From Acidobacteriota bacterium (GTDB taxonomy: Bacteria > Acidobacteriota > Blastocatellia > Pyrinomonadales > Pyrinomonadaceae), in NCBI GenBank assembly GCA_019639195.1, contig JAHBSI010000004.1, positions 62,001 to 126,000 on the forward strand: a stretch of 64,000 nucleotides of DNA, in the 5' to 3' direction. Numbering within the stretch: position 1 is the stretch's first letter; each line of letters starts with the position of its first letter. A program made the position numbers and the translations under genes. The notes below the pieces were generated by a model, which ran no database searches, had not been told where the DNA came from, and was given only the letters and a program-made list of their open reading frames with translations. Positions 1 to 7,141 of the stretch are shown piece after piece.

Positions 1-107
1 TGTGTGATGTAACTTGACCCGTGGCTTCTCAACGCTACACCGCCGACAACAACAAAATCGACACCCGCTGCCACCAACGAACTTATTGCCTCCAACAGGC
101 TTATCAT
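1..107 (-). CDS. Nucleotidyltransferase-like protein, 5' part only
   Basis: Reading leftward from an ATG at 107, 35 codons stay open to the window edge. The peptide contains DFVVVGGVALRSHGSSYIT, which resembles the GG-containing start of the nucleotidyltransferase fold (the GGxA...HG stretch that precedes the catalytic Asp pair in minimal NTases). The catalytic Asp residues would lie beyond the edge, so activity cannot be judged. An AGGA ribosome-binding site lies 9 bases before the ATG. The gene follows the small ORF at 114-323 by 6 bases in the same direction, so the two are probably co-transcribed. Substrate unknown. Confidence 0.6.
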   Translation of the reverse strand, partial: MISLLEAISSLVAAGVDFVVVGGVALRSHGSSYIT

Positions 108-113
108 CAAACT

Positions 114-323
114 TTATCCTTTATTTCGATGTTTCGCCCGTTTTACCGCCGCCTCCAGCTGAAGCAGATCGTTCAACATCTTATCGTTATCCCGAAGCCG
201 CTCGGCCGGTGTCTTTTTTAGATTTCGGGCAAGCAAGGTAAGGTCGATGCCGAACTCTGCGGCCTCGGCGATCTTGCTGCCGGGCGTCGGGTTCAGGAGT
301 TTTTCCTCGGGTGTCCGTTTCAT
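114..323 (-). CDS. Small hypothetical protein paired with a nucleotidyltransferase gene
   Basis: This 69-residue, charged and mostly helical protein has no signal peptide or membrane segment. The central stretch LARNLKKTPAERLRDND resembles small proteins (xxNLrlTPaERLr...) that are often encoded directly before nucleotidyltransferase-like genes in bacteria; that link is from memory of the family pattern. Here an NTase-like ORF indeed starts 6 bases after the stop. It could be a regulatory or antitoxin-like partner, but nothing in the sequence proves this. The start is an ATG at 323 with a weak ribosome-binding site. Confidence 0.6.
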   Translation of the reverse strand: MKRTPEEKLLNPTPGSKIAEAAEFGIDLTLLARNLKKTPAERLRDNDKMLNDLLQLEAAVKRAKHRNKG

Positions 324-332
324 AATGCTATT

Positions 333-1169
333 TTACGGCAATTCGAGAGCGCCGGCTCGTTTTTCTGCCTTTTGCTCGTCGGTCAATCTTCCGTAGCCGT
401 AGATCGCATTTTCCCAGGTGCCGTACATCGCGTTCGGCAGAACGATGTAATCCTTGCCGAAATGCTCGCGGGCCTTCTCGACCTCCGCGAATCTCTCTTC
501 GACGGACTTCTTCTCGAACACGTTCGAAAGATCATCGAGGTTGTCGCCGACCTGCATCACGATGCGGTATTTTGCGCGTATGATGTCGCGGCGTGCTTCC
601 TTGCTCGATTCCTTCTGCCGCAGCATCACGTTCTCGTCCGTAATATCGTTGAAGCCGACCTTTTTCAGATTGTCCATCGTCGCGGCCTTCTGCACTTCGT
701 CACGGTTCGAAACGTAGAAGATCTTGACGCCGCGTGAGTGTGCGTAATTCAAAAAATCGACCGCACCCGGAATGGCCTTCGCCTTTCGCATATCGCCCCA
801 GGCGTACCAGTCCGCGAGGTTGAACGCCTTGTTGTTCCTGATGCCGTAGGCCTGTGCAGGCGAATTGTCGAGCACTGTCTCGTCGATATCGACCATGATC
901 GCACGCGGCATTTTTCGCTCGGCCTTTGGCAGACGTTTGAGATTCTTCTTCTCGAAATCTGCGTCGAGCCGGAGACGCGCGATGTTGAACGCCTGATAGC
1001 AGAGAGCACGGTATTCACCCGCCTTCTGCATATAGAGCACCCCCGCCGTCTGGTACGAATTATCGACGGCCGCGGCCGGCTTTTGGGCTGCCGAGCCTGT
1101 CGCAAAATATGTTGCGGCCGACGCACCGGTCGCGATCGTCAGTAAAAGAGCAAGGAATTTGAGTTTCAT
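333..1169 (-). CDS. Secreted HAD-superfamily acid phosphatase, e(P4)/class B-like
   Basis: The 278-residue protein has a Sec signal peptide (hydrophobic residues 4-19, cleavage near the Ala-rich stretch) and so acts outside the cytoplasm. HAD motif I is DIDETVLDNS (about residue 93), motif II is the VSNRD stretch, and motif IV is GDNLDDL; together they hold the nucleophile Asp and the Mg2+ ligands. The order and the late YGTWENAIYGY segment match the 5'-nucleotidase, lipoprotein e(P4) family, which dephosphorylates nucleotides and other phosphomonoesters. Unlike e(P4), there is no lipobox cysteine in the signal peptide, so it is probably soluble periplasmic. It ends 9 bases upstream of the small ORF start at 323. 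Confidence 0.9.
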   Translation of the reverse strand: MKLKFLALLLTIATGASAATYFATGSAAQKPAAAVDNSYQTAGVLYMQKAGEYRALCYQAFNIARLRLDADFEKKNLKRLPKAERKMPRAIMVDIDETVLDNSPAQAYGIRNNKAFNLADWYAWGDMRKAKAIPGAVDFLNYAHSRGVKIFYVSNRDEVQKAATMDNLKKVGFNDITDENVMLRQKESSKEARRDIIRAKYRIVMQVGDNLDDLSNVFEKKSVEERFAEVEKAREHFGKDYIVLPNAMYGTWENAIYGYGRLTDEQKAEKRAGALELP

Positions 1170-1260
1170 AGTCGTTCGAGATGCCCGTGTTTGCGAGCTA
1201 TTGACGATTATAGTTCATTCTCGAACGGAAAAAGGAGGACAAACCGCACGGATCGACACA

Positions 1261-1296
1261 AAACGCACAAAACGCACAAAATGCACAGAATGCACA
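1261..1296. repeat. Four 9-bp imperfect tandem repeats
   Basis: Between the phosphatase and MATE genes the + strand reads aaacgcaca twice, then aaatgcaca and gaatgcaca. The array ends 7 bp from the 3' end of the MATE gene. It looks like a simple tandem repeat without a coding role. Confidence 0.8.
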
Positions 1297-1303
1297 AAAG
1301 TTC

Positions 1304-2761
1304 TTAGGCGGGCTGGCGGTCGATGTTGACCTTGATGTGGCGCCATTTGCCCTGGTTGAAACGCAAAACGCTCAGGACACAACGGGTTACGTGGCCCGTC
1401 AGCACGGCAAGCCAGATGTGTATCGGCTCAAGCGTACTGGTTTCGCGGATGATGAAACAGATACTCAACGGCACGATCACCTGCGAGACGATCGAGATAA
1501 AAAGCGGACTTTTTGTGTCGCCGGCACCCTGGAGGCCGCCTGTGTAGGAAAGCGCCGTCGTAATGAACAGCCCGGAAATGCTCAATACACGCAGCAATTC
1601 CGTGCCGACCTTGACGACCGCCGGATCCGTCAACCCGAAAATCGCAAGCATCGCTTCCGGAAAGAAGAGAAACGCGGCTCCGACGACCGCGGCACCGATC
1701 ATCCCAAACCGCGACGCGGTCCGAACGGCCTTTGCCGCGCGGTCCGGCGAACCCGCACCGATATTTTGCCCGACCACGGCACCGGCCGCTCCCATCAATG
1801 CGTTTGACGACCACGTCACGAGCAGAAAAAGCTGGCCGTAACCGACCGCAAATGCAGCCTGGGCCGCCGCACCGTTCGTGACCGAGCCCATAAATGTCAG
1901 CATCAGAACGCCGCCGACATTCATCGCGATGCCTTGAAAACCGGCGGGCAATCCGAACCGGAAAAGTTCGCGGATAATGCCCCAATCCGGTGCAAAACCG
2001 CTTTTTGGGAAGCTCACGACCCAGCTGCCGGCATAGAGTTTGTAGAGTGCGAAAAGGCCGACCGACCCCGACGCGATACAGGTGCCGATCGCTGAACCCG
2101 CGGCCCCGAACGACGGTATCGGTCCTAATCCGCTGATGAAAATGACGTTGAGCACGAGATTCAGCACCGTCATTACGATGCCGAGGACCATCGGCGTTTT
2201 TGCGTCACCGGCCGAACGCAACGCCCCGCTCAGCATAAAATAGATCAGCATCCCGAAACTGCACGTGAACATTATCCGCAGGAAGGGAAGCGCGTCTTCG
2301 ATCACGGTCGCATCATGCGTCACAAAACCGAGCAGATGCGGCGCGGCGAAATAACCGATCGGTGCGAGAATGCCGAGTGCGAGAAAAAAACAGGTAAGAA
2401 AGCCTTGATAGACCGTGCGGTTCACTTTTTCGTGGTCGCCCGCTCCTGCAAACCGTGCGACGAGCACGCTCATTCCGATGAAGATCGACGAGACGAAAAC
2501 GATCACGACCAGGAAGATCTGGAAGCTCACGCCGATCGCCGCGTTCGCCTTGTAGCCGAGCAGATGGCCGACCAAAATGTGATCGACCCAGCCTTGGACA
2601 CCGCTGATGATATTCGTAAAAACGGCGGGCCACGCGATCTTCCAAACCGCGGATGTTAGCGGGCCTTCGACGATCGATCGATCGAATTTCGCCGGTCTTT
2701 TCTCACCGGTCTCCTCGGTGGTTTGGCCGTCGGTCTGCTCCTCGCTTAGGCTCTGATCCAT
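1304..2761 (-). CDS. MATE family multidrug/Na+(H+) antiporter
   Basis: The 485-residue integral membrane protein has about twelve hydrophobic segments arranged as two homologous halves. The N-terminal half begins with AWPAVFTNIISGVQGWVDHILVG, followed by the RFAGAGDHEKV loop; in the second half, FGLPAGFQGIAMN and VGQNIGAGSPDRA repeat the pattern. These are typical of MATE exporters, which expel cationic drugs or metabolites using a cation gradient. A hydrophilic N-terminal extension of about 35 residues, rich in Glu and Thr, precedes the first helix. The length fits the family. The substrate cannot be predicted. Confidence 0.92.
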   Translation of the reverse strand: MDQSLSEEQTDGQTTEETGEKRPAKFDRSIVEGPLTSAVWKIAWPAVFTNIISGVQGWVDHILVGHLLGYKANAAIGVSFQIFLVVIVFVSSIFIGMSVLVARFAGAGDHEKVNRTVYQGFLTCFFLALGILAPIGYFAAPHLLGFVTHDATVIEDALPFLRIMFTCSFGMLIYFMLSGALRSAGDAKTPMVLGIVMTVLNLVLNVIFISGLGPIPSFGAAGSAIGTCIASGSVGLFALYKLYAGSWVVSFPKSGFAPDWGIIRELFRFGLPAGFQGIAMNVGGVLMLTFMGSVTNGAAAQAAFAVGYGQLFLLVTWSSNALMGAAGAVVGQNIGAGSPDRAAKAVRTASRFGMIGAAVVGAAFLFFPEAMLAIFGLTDPAVVKVGTELLRVLSISGLFITTALSYTGGLQGAGDTKSPLFISIVSQVIVPLSICFIIRETSTLEPIHIWLAVLTGHVTRCVLSVLRFNQGKWRHIKVNIDRQPA

Positions 2762-2802
2762 AAAAGACAGTTACAACAAGTCAGGGAAAAAGCGTAGCAA
2801 AT

Positions 2803-3198
2803 CTAACTCTTCGTGCGAAATGGTACGAGTTCACGGAGTCTAACGTCACGCAGATAAAGCCCCAGCCAGAGCATTATTCCGAGATAGACCGGGAACAACA
2901 TATGCGTGAAGATCGGATTGCCAATGCGAACGTGTGTTGCAACAGCTCCACCCAAATAACCCGTCAAGAGGATCGCCCCGATGACAGCGGTTTGCGGCAC
3001 GGCATACAGGATCGTGCATACCAACAGCGTGATCCCGAGTGGCAGAATGACACTCTCGTTGTACCCAAGAGCAACGGTGCCGGTGACGACGGGCTCCGGC
3101 CTAACGAATTTGCCGACTGCGTCCAACAAAAGAAAAAGGATCGGAAGGGCCGACAATATTCGTCCCGCCCAAAGTGCGCTTTTTGATACTTCCGTCAT
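2803..3198 (-). CDS. DoxX-like small membrane protein
   Basis: The 131-residue protein has four predicted helices: a first one around ILSALPILFLLLDAVGKF, then VILPLGITLLVCTILYAV, a Gly-rich AVIGAILLTGYLGGAVATHV and a last IMLWLGLYL. The GYLGGAVATHVR motif is typical of the DoxX-like family. The reading frame is open further upstream (to 3492), but the ATG at 3198 has a clear GGAG site 12 bases before it and the family-like start MTEVSKSALW, so the upstream extension is not used. It follows the glyoxalase-like gene in the same direction and may be controlled by the same HxlR operators. Function unknown. Confidence 0.85.
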   Translation of the reverse strand: MTEVSKSALWAGRILSALPILFLLLDAVGKFVRPEPVVTGTVALGYNESVILPLGITLLVCTILYAVPQTAVIGAILLTGYLGGAVATHVRIGNPIFTHMLFPVYLGIMLWLGLYLRDVRLRELVPFRTKS

Positions 3199-3278
3199 AA
3201 GATCTTCTCTTCTCCAAAAACTGAAACGAGAGCGGCCAGTTACTTCACCGCTCTCGGTCGAAAGTTTGTCCCGTGCTT

Positions 3279-3710
3279 TTATGCGTGCTGAGCTTCCTGA
3301 TGTTCGACCATCCAGTTGATGCCGAACTTGTCGGTCAGCATTCCCCAGTATGATCCCCAGAACATGACCTGCAGCGGCATTGATGGATTGCCGCCTTCCG
3401 AAAGTCCTGCGTAGATCCGATCTGCTTCTTCGCGGCTTTCTGCCGAGATCGAGATCGAAAAGTTGTTCCCGGCGGTCAGAGGAAACGGGCAAACGCCATC
3501 CGGAGCATCACTGCCCATGAGGACATTGTCGCCGATCGGCAGCGAGACGTGCATGATCAGGTTCTTTGCGTGATCGGGCACAGGCATTCCCATATCCGTA
3601 TCGCCCATTCTCAGCAGCATCATAAACTCTCCGCCGAATACCGAGCGGTAGAATTCGAAGGCTTCTTCACAGCTGTCCTTGAAGTTTATGTATGGATTCA
3701 TTTTTGGCAT
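3279..3710 (-). CDS. VOC/PhnB-like glyoxalase-fold protein
   Basis: The 143-residue protein begins MPKMNPYINFKDSCEEAFEFYRSVFGG, the standard opening of PhnB-like members of the vicinal-oxygen-chelate superfamily, and ends with the FWGSYWGMLTDKFGINWMV signature. These proteins are built from two beta-alpha-beta-beta-beta modules; their substrates are mostly unknown. The ATG at 3710 is preceded by an AGGAG site; the longer open frame to 3944 would run through the promoter and the start of the divergent regulator gene and is rejected. The divergent HxlR regulator gene and the operators between them suggest HxlR-controlled expression, as is common for VOC genes. Confidence 0.9.
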   Translation of the reverse strand: MPKMNPYINFKDSCEEAFEFYRSVFGGEFMMLLRMGDTDMGMPVPDHAKNLIMHVSLPIGDNVLMGSDAPDGVCPFPLTAGNNFSISISAESREEADRIYAGLSEGGNPSMPLQVMFWGSYWGMLTDKFGINWMVEHQEAQHA

Positions 3711-3766
3711 TTGTTTTATTTCTCCTGCTATTTCTTGTATTTGAGATACTGAATCTAACACAAGAT

Positions 3767-3806
3767 ACTTGTATAATGCAAGTGAGATAACTTGCATTCT
3801 GCAAGT
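3767..3806. promoter_or_regulatory. Two tandem 17-bp palindromic operators, probable HxlR sites
   Basis: At 3790-3806 the sequence ACTTGCA-TTC-TGCAAGT is a perfect inverted repeat. At 3767-3783 ACTTGTA-TAA-TGCAAGT is the same repeat with one mismatch. Their centres are 23 bp apart, about two helical turns, in the gap between the divergent VOC and HxlR genes. HxlR-type dimers are known to bind such divergent spacers; the assignment to this regulator is an inference from position. Confidence 0.7.
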
Positions 3807-3824
3807 TGTGCTATACTTGAACCT

Positions 3825-4295
3825 ATGGATGGAGAGGCAAAACTCCCGATGCGCTCGGACTGTCCCGTAAATTTCACTGTTGAGATCCTCGGCGATAAAT
3901 GGTCGCTCGTGCTTATGCGCGACATCCTTTTTTGGGGAAAGCATACTTACGGCGAATTGCTCAACCGAGACGAACGTATCTCAACGAATATTCTGGCGGC
4001 ACGTCTCGAATATCTCGAGCGTCAGGGCCTGATCCAGCGAGAGCCGGACCCGAAAGACAAGCGAAAGGACCGCTTTCGTGCTACTGAACGCGGCATCGAA
4101 CTCATCCCGATCATCGTTGAAATGGTGGCGTGGGCTGCAAAACACGAAGGCTGGCACGCGCTCGGGCCAAAAGGCTCACCCGGTCAGATGAGTCTCATTA
4201 GGCGAGCGGTAAACACAAAGAATAAATATCCGACGATCGAAAAATTCAAGGAAAAGGTGCGGAAGGGCGGATACATTTTTGAGGATTTTGCTTAA
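3825..4295 (+). CDS. HxlR/MarR-type winged-helix transcriptional regulator
   Basis: The 156-residue protein contains the HxlR domain: CPVNFTVEILGDKWSLVLMRDI, then the recognition region RISTNILAARLEYLERQGLI and the wing with DPKDKRKDRFRATERG. A single Cys near the N terminus (SDCPV) is the usual conserved cysteine of thiol- or aldehyde-sensing HxlR proteins. The ATG at 3825 is preferred over the open frame to 3792 because the latter would overlap the operator. A TATACT element lies only 8 bases before the ATG, so the message may have almost no leader. It likely regulates itself and the divergent VOC-DoxX genes. Confidence 0.9.
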   Translation: MDGEAKLPMRSDCPVNFTVEILGDKWSLVLMRDILFWGKHTYGELLNRDERISTNILAARLEYLERQGLIQREPDPKDKRKDRFRATERGIELIPIIVEMVAWAAKHEGWHALGPKGSPGQMSLIRRAVNTKNKYPTIEKFKEKVRKGGYIFEDFA

Positions 4296-4309
4296 TAGTT
4301 CTGCGGTCC

Positions 4310-4942
4310 TTACTTGTCCCCGATCTCGAAACGGCATTTCGGAAGGCCGGTGCGATCACACTTTTCGACGACCTTTTCACCCGTGATCTCTGCCACGAGG
4401 CTTTCCGCGACCTTGCAGACCTCCGGATGTTCCGCGACAACATCCGCAAAGGGGCAGCACTCGCTCTCGATCCTCGTTCCGCTCGGATCACGAACAATAT
4501 TCGCCGCACCGCCAAGCTCTTCCAGCGTTGAAAGGGCCGCATTCAGCTTTTCTGTCCGGCTTTTTGCGGGCGGCGTGCCGCGATCCGCTGCGATCGTTCT
4601 GCCCACTTCCCGCAGTGTTTGTATGAACGCACGCGGTGCCAAATTCTTCTTGAAACCGGCCAGAAGGCGGTTCAGCAGGGAATCATACGCCGTCGGGAAT
4701 AGATGCCTTGCGTCCTCGGCAAGTCCATAAACGAAGTGCGGTTTGCGAAAGCCTTTTACCGTTCCTCTCTGCAGGACGATCGCGTCACGCTCAAGAGCCA
4801 ACAGGTGAGCGCGAACTGCGTTATCTGTTATCCCTAACTCGGCCGCAAGATCATTCACCGTACGGTCGCTGCCCCGTAATGCAAGGACGATACGTCCGCG
4901 AGTGCTGTCAAAGAATCTTTCGTCAAATTTCGTCTGAGCCAT
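4310..4942 (-). CDS. SufR-like winged-helix regulator with C-terminal cysteine cluster
   Basis: The 210-residue protein has an ArsR/DeoR-like helix-turn-helix at residues 10-75 (DLAAELGITDNAVRAHLLAL) and a C-terminal region with cysteines at 162, 163, 176, 195 and 203. The spacing CPFADVV...PEVC (C163-x12-C176) followed by two more cysteines, with a final CRFEI, matches the Fe-S ligand arrangement of SufR-type repressors. It is therefore probably an Fe-S or redox-sensing regulator. It is transcribed divergently from the small membrane protein gene at 5086, across a promoter containing palindromes. The target genes are inferred from position only. Confidence 0.8.
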   Translation of the reverse strand: MAQTKFDERFFDSTRGRIVLALRGSDRTVNDLAAELGITDNAVRAHLLALERDAIVLQRGTVKGFRKPHFVYGLAEDARHLFPTAYDSLLNRLLAGFKKNLAPRAFIQTLREVGRTIAADRGTPPAKSRTEKLNAALSTLEELGGAANIVRDPSGTRIESECCPFADVVAEHPEVCKVAESLVAEITGEKVVEKCDRTGLPKCRFEIGDK

Positions 4943-4987
4943 ATTCCCTCAACTCAACAATAGCAAAAATAAAGAAATATTACAATA

Positions 4988-5030
4988 AGTCAAAATAATG
5001 CTTGACTAATTAGAATGATAAGAATATTCT
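4988..5030 (+). promoter_or_regulatory. Sigma70-type promoter overlapped by palindromes
   Basis: The -35 TTGACT (5002-5007) and -10 TATTCT (5025-5030) are 17 bp apart and face the gene at 5086. AGTCAA at 4988-4993 and TTGACT at 5002-5007 form an inverted repeat covering the -35, and AGAATATTCT at 5021-5030 is a perfect palindrome covering the -10. Both are plausible binding sites for the divergent SufR-like regulator. Confidence 0.65.
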
Positions 5031-5085
5031 GCTTCTACAGCACTGAATTTTCGCTGAATAAAACAAACTGAAGGAAGGGAAACAA

Positions 5086-5511
5086 ATGGACACGATAATG
5101 ACAGCAACAGGGGCGATCGCGGACGAAGCGGCCGCAGATAAGACATCAACCGCCGGTTATCAGGCGTTTCGCATTTTACAATTCGGATTCATCGTGGCGC
5201 CGATCATTGCCGGTGCGGACAAGTTTCTGCATCTGCTTGTTAACTGGGACCAGTATTTGCCGGGTTTTGTGAACAATATGCTCGGCGGTCACGGCCACGA
5301 GTTTATGTACGTGGTCGGTGTTATCGAGATCGTTGCGGGCATTGGCGTATTCCTGATGCCGAAAATATTCTCGTACGTGGTAATGGCATGGCTGCTCGCG
5401 ATCATCGTCAATCTTCTGTTGATCCCGGGATATTTCGACGTCGCATTGCGTGACCTCGGCCTCGCCATCGGTGCACTCGCACTCGCGAGACTCAGCCGCG
5501 AGTATGCGTGA
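5086..5511 (+). CDS. Small DoxX-like integral membrane protein
   Basis: The 141-residue protein has a polar N terminus of about 25 residues and four predicted transmembrane helices (ILQFGFIVAPIIAGADKF; EFMYVVGVIEIVAGIGVFL; YVVMAWLLAIIVNLLL; LGLAIGALALARL). Close relatives are sometimes wrongly labelled as a tRNA thiouridylate methyltransferase in databases; nothing here supports such an activity. An AAGGAAGG site precedes the ATG. It sits behind a strong promoter divergent from the SufR-like regulator and 42 bases before the DUF488 gene, so the two are probably an operon. Function unknown; a role in redox stress is a guess from context. Confidence 0.8.
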   Translation: MDTIMTATGAIADEAAADKTSTAGYQAFRILQFGFIVAPIIAGADKFLHLLVNWDQYLPGFVNNMLGGHGHEFMYVVGVIEIVAGIGVFLMPKIFSYVVMAWLLAIIVNLLLIPGYFDVALRDLGLAIGALALARLSREYA

Positions 5512-5553
5512 TCCGTTGAAAAAGCTCCTATACTAAGAATGGAGAGTTTTCAT

Positions 5554-5898
5554 ATGTCACTGAGTATCAAACGATCTTACGAGACGCCGGCGGCTGCGGA
5601 TGGCAAACGGATACTGATCGACCGTCTGTGGCCGCGAGGCCTCTCAAAAGAGAAAGCACGCATCGACCTTTGGATGAAGGAGATCGCTCCGAGCACCGAA
5701 CTAAGGAAGTGGTTCGGTCACGACCCGGAGAAATGGAAGGAGTTCCAAACTCGCTACAAGAAAGAGCTTGCCGTCAATTCCGACCTTGTCGATTCGATTC
5801 GCAAGATGGCAAAGCACGACCCAGTCACGCTCATATATTCCGCAAAAGATGAAGAGCACAACGACGCGGTCGTCCTCCTTGCGTATCTAAAGAAATAG
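5554..5898 (+). CDS. DUF488 family protein (YeaO-like)
   Basis: The 114-residue cytoplasmic protein shows the full DUF488 signature: [20 protein letters not shown], then [22 protein letters not shown] and a final [18 protein letters not shown]. The family has a Rossmann-like fold and no firmly known activity. An ATG at 5539 is in frame, but GGAGAG at 5541-5546 lies 7 bases before the ATG at 5554, which also gives the usual family start [10 protein letters not shown]. Probably co-transcribed with the preceding membrane protein gene. Confidence 0.88.
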   Translation: MSLSIKRSYETPAAADGKRILIDRLWPRGLSKEKARIDLWMKEIAPSTELRKWFGHDPEKWKEFQTRYKKELAVNSDLVDSIRKMAKHDPVTLIYSAKDEEHNDAVVLLAYLKK

Positions 5899-5904
5899 GG
5901 AGGG

Positions 5905-7140
5905 TTAGCTTGCCGGGAGATCCTTTTTGGCGAGGAGCGCAACGGCCACCGCGGCTATAAACGCGCCGGCGGATGCGATCGTTACGCCATAGAAGGCGAC
6001 CGTGTAATCACCGCCGTGAAGGTCGGCGAGATAGCCGGTAATTTTGCCGCCGATCGCCGCACCGATGACCTCGATAAGAGTGATCGTGCCGAGAATTCGT
6101 CCTGCATCCGCCCGCCCGAAAAGTTCGGAGGCCTGACGCTGGATCAAAACGAATGTCCCGCCGTAACCCAAAGCAAACGGCAACAGAAAAACAAGTGCCG
6201 TAGCCGCAGTCAGGTTAAAAAGCACTAGAGATGCGGCAAAAAGCAAGCCTGCACAGAACGTCATCACGCGGACGGCCCCAAGCTTGTCGCTCGCAAATCC
6301 GGCCAGGAATTTTCCGCCGATGCTGATCGCAAAAAGCGCCGACTGAGCGAATGCGGCGGTCTCTGCCGACACGCCGATCTTTGGCGTCTGCAGGTAGAGA
6401 ATGAACTGCTGGCTTGTCGCAAAGATCGGATAGAAGACGAGTGCCGAACAGGCCGCAAGAGCCCAAAATATGGGCGTGCGGAGAGCATTTCCCCACGACG
6501 AACCCTGAGCTGTCGGGCCTTTACTCGAATCTGCCGCTTGCACTTCCAGTTCGCGAACAAAGATCAGCACTGCCGGCAACAGGGCGAGCCAGACGAGGCC
6601 GCTCAGGGCCGCCATCGCGTTCCTCCAACCGTAATGCGCGATCAGCGGCGACGCGATCAGCGGGATCAAAGCACCACCCAAACTCGTGCCGACAAGTGTG
6701 ATACCAAGAGCCGTGCCTCGGCCTTGTTCAAACCAACGCGAAACCAGCACAACGCACGGTGCAACGCCGATAAATCCGAGCGATGCGCCCATCAATGCGC
6801 GTGCGATATAGATCGAATTTGCAGTTTCACCCTGCGAATGGAGCACAAGTCCGCATCCGAGCAGGACGCAGCCGACGACCATCAGATTCTTTAACGGAAA
6901 ACGCAGTGCGAGCCATCCGCCGACGAGCGAGAAGACGCCCGAGAGTAGGAACGTGATATTCGCCGAATTCGCGATGAATGTCTCGGCGTGAGCGGCCGCG
7001 ATCGCTCCGCTCGCGACGAACTCTTCGCGGAGTGGTTTGTAGAACGGCGGAAGTCCGCCTATCGAGAGGCCGTTGCTCACCGCAAGTGAGACGGTTGCAA
7101 CGGCCACGGAGCTCCACGCAGGAATGCGTTGGTTGTGCAC
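5905..7140 (-). CDS. Major facilitator superfamily transporter
   Basis: The 411-residue protein has about twelve hydrophobic helices in two groups of six. The first half contains the FPLKNLMVVG loop and the long helix RALMGASLGFIGVAPCVVLVSRWFEQGRGTA cut by the typical R-G-A loop; the second half contains GGKFLAGFASDKLG, the motif-A-like loop between helices 7 and 8. The arrangement is closest to oxalate/formate or monocarboxylate type MFS members, but the substrate is not clear. The start is a GTG one base after the stop of the upstream peptidase gene, which suggests translational coupling. Confidence 0.85.
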   Translation of the reverse strand: MHNQRIPAWSSVAVATVSLAVSNGLSIGGLPPFYKPLREEFVASGAIAAAHAETFIANSANITFLLSGVFSLVGGWLALRFPLKNLMVVGCVLLGCGLVLHSQGETANSIYIARALMGASLGFIGVAPCVVLVSRWFEQGRGTALGITLVGTSLGGALIPLIASPLIAHYGWRNAMAALSGLVWLALLPAVLIFVRELEVQAADSSKGPTAQGSSWGNALRTPIFWALAACSALVFYPIFATSQQFILYLQTPKIGVSAETAAFAQSALFAISIGGKFLAGFASDKLGAVRVMTFCAGLLFAASLVLFNLTAATALVFLLPFALGYGGTFVLIQRQASELFGRADAGRILGTITLIEVIGAAIGGKITGYLADLHGGDYTVAFYGVTIASAGAFIAAVAVALLAKKDLPAS

Positions 7141-7141
7141 G

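Noticed and set aside
5086-5511. tRNA thiouridylate methyltransferase label
   Set aside because: Similar small membrane proteins carry this name in databases, but the four-helix sequence has no methyltransferase motif.
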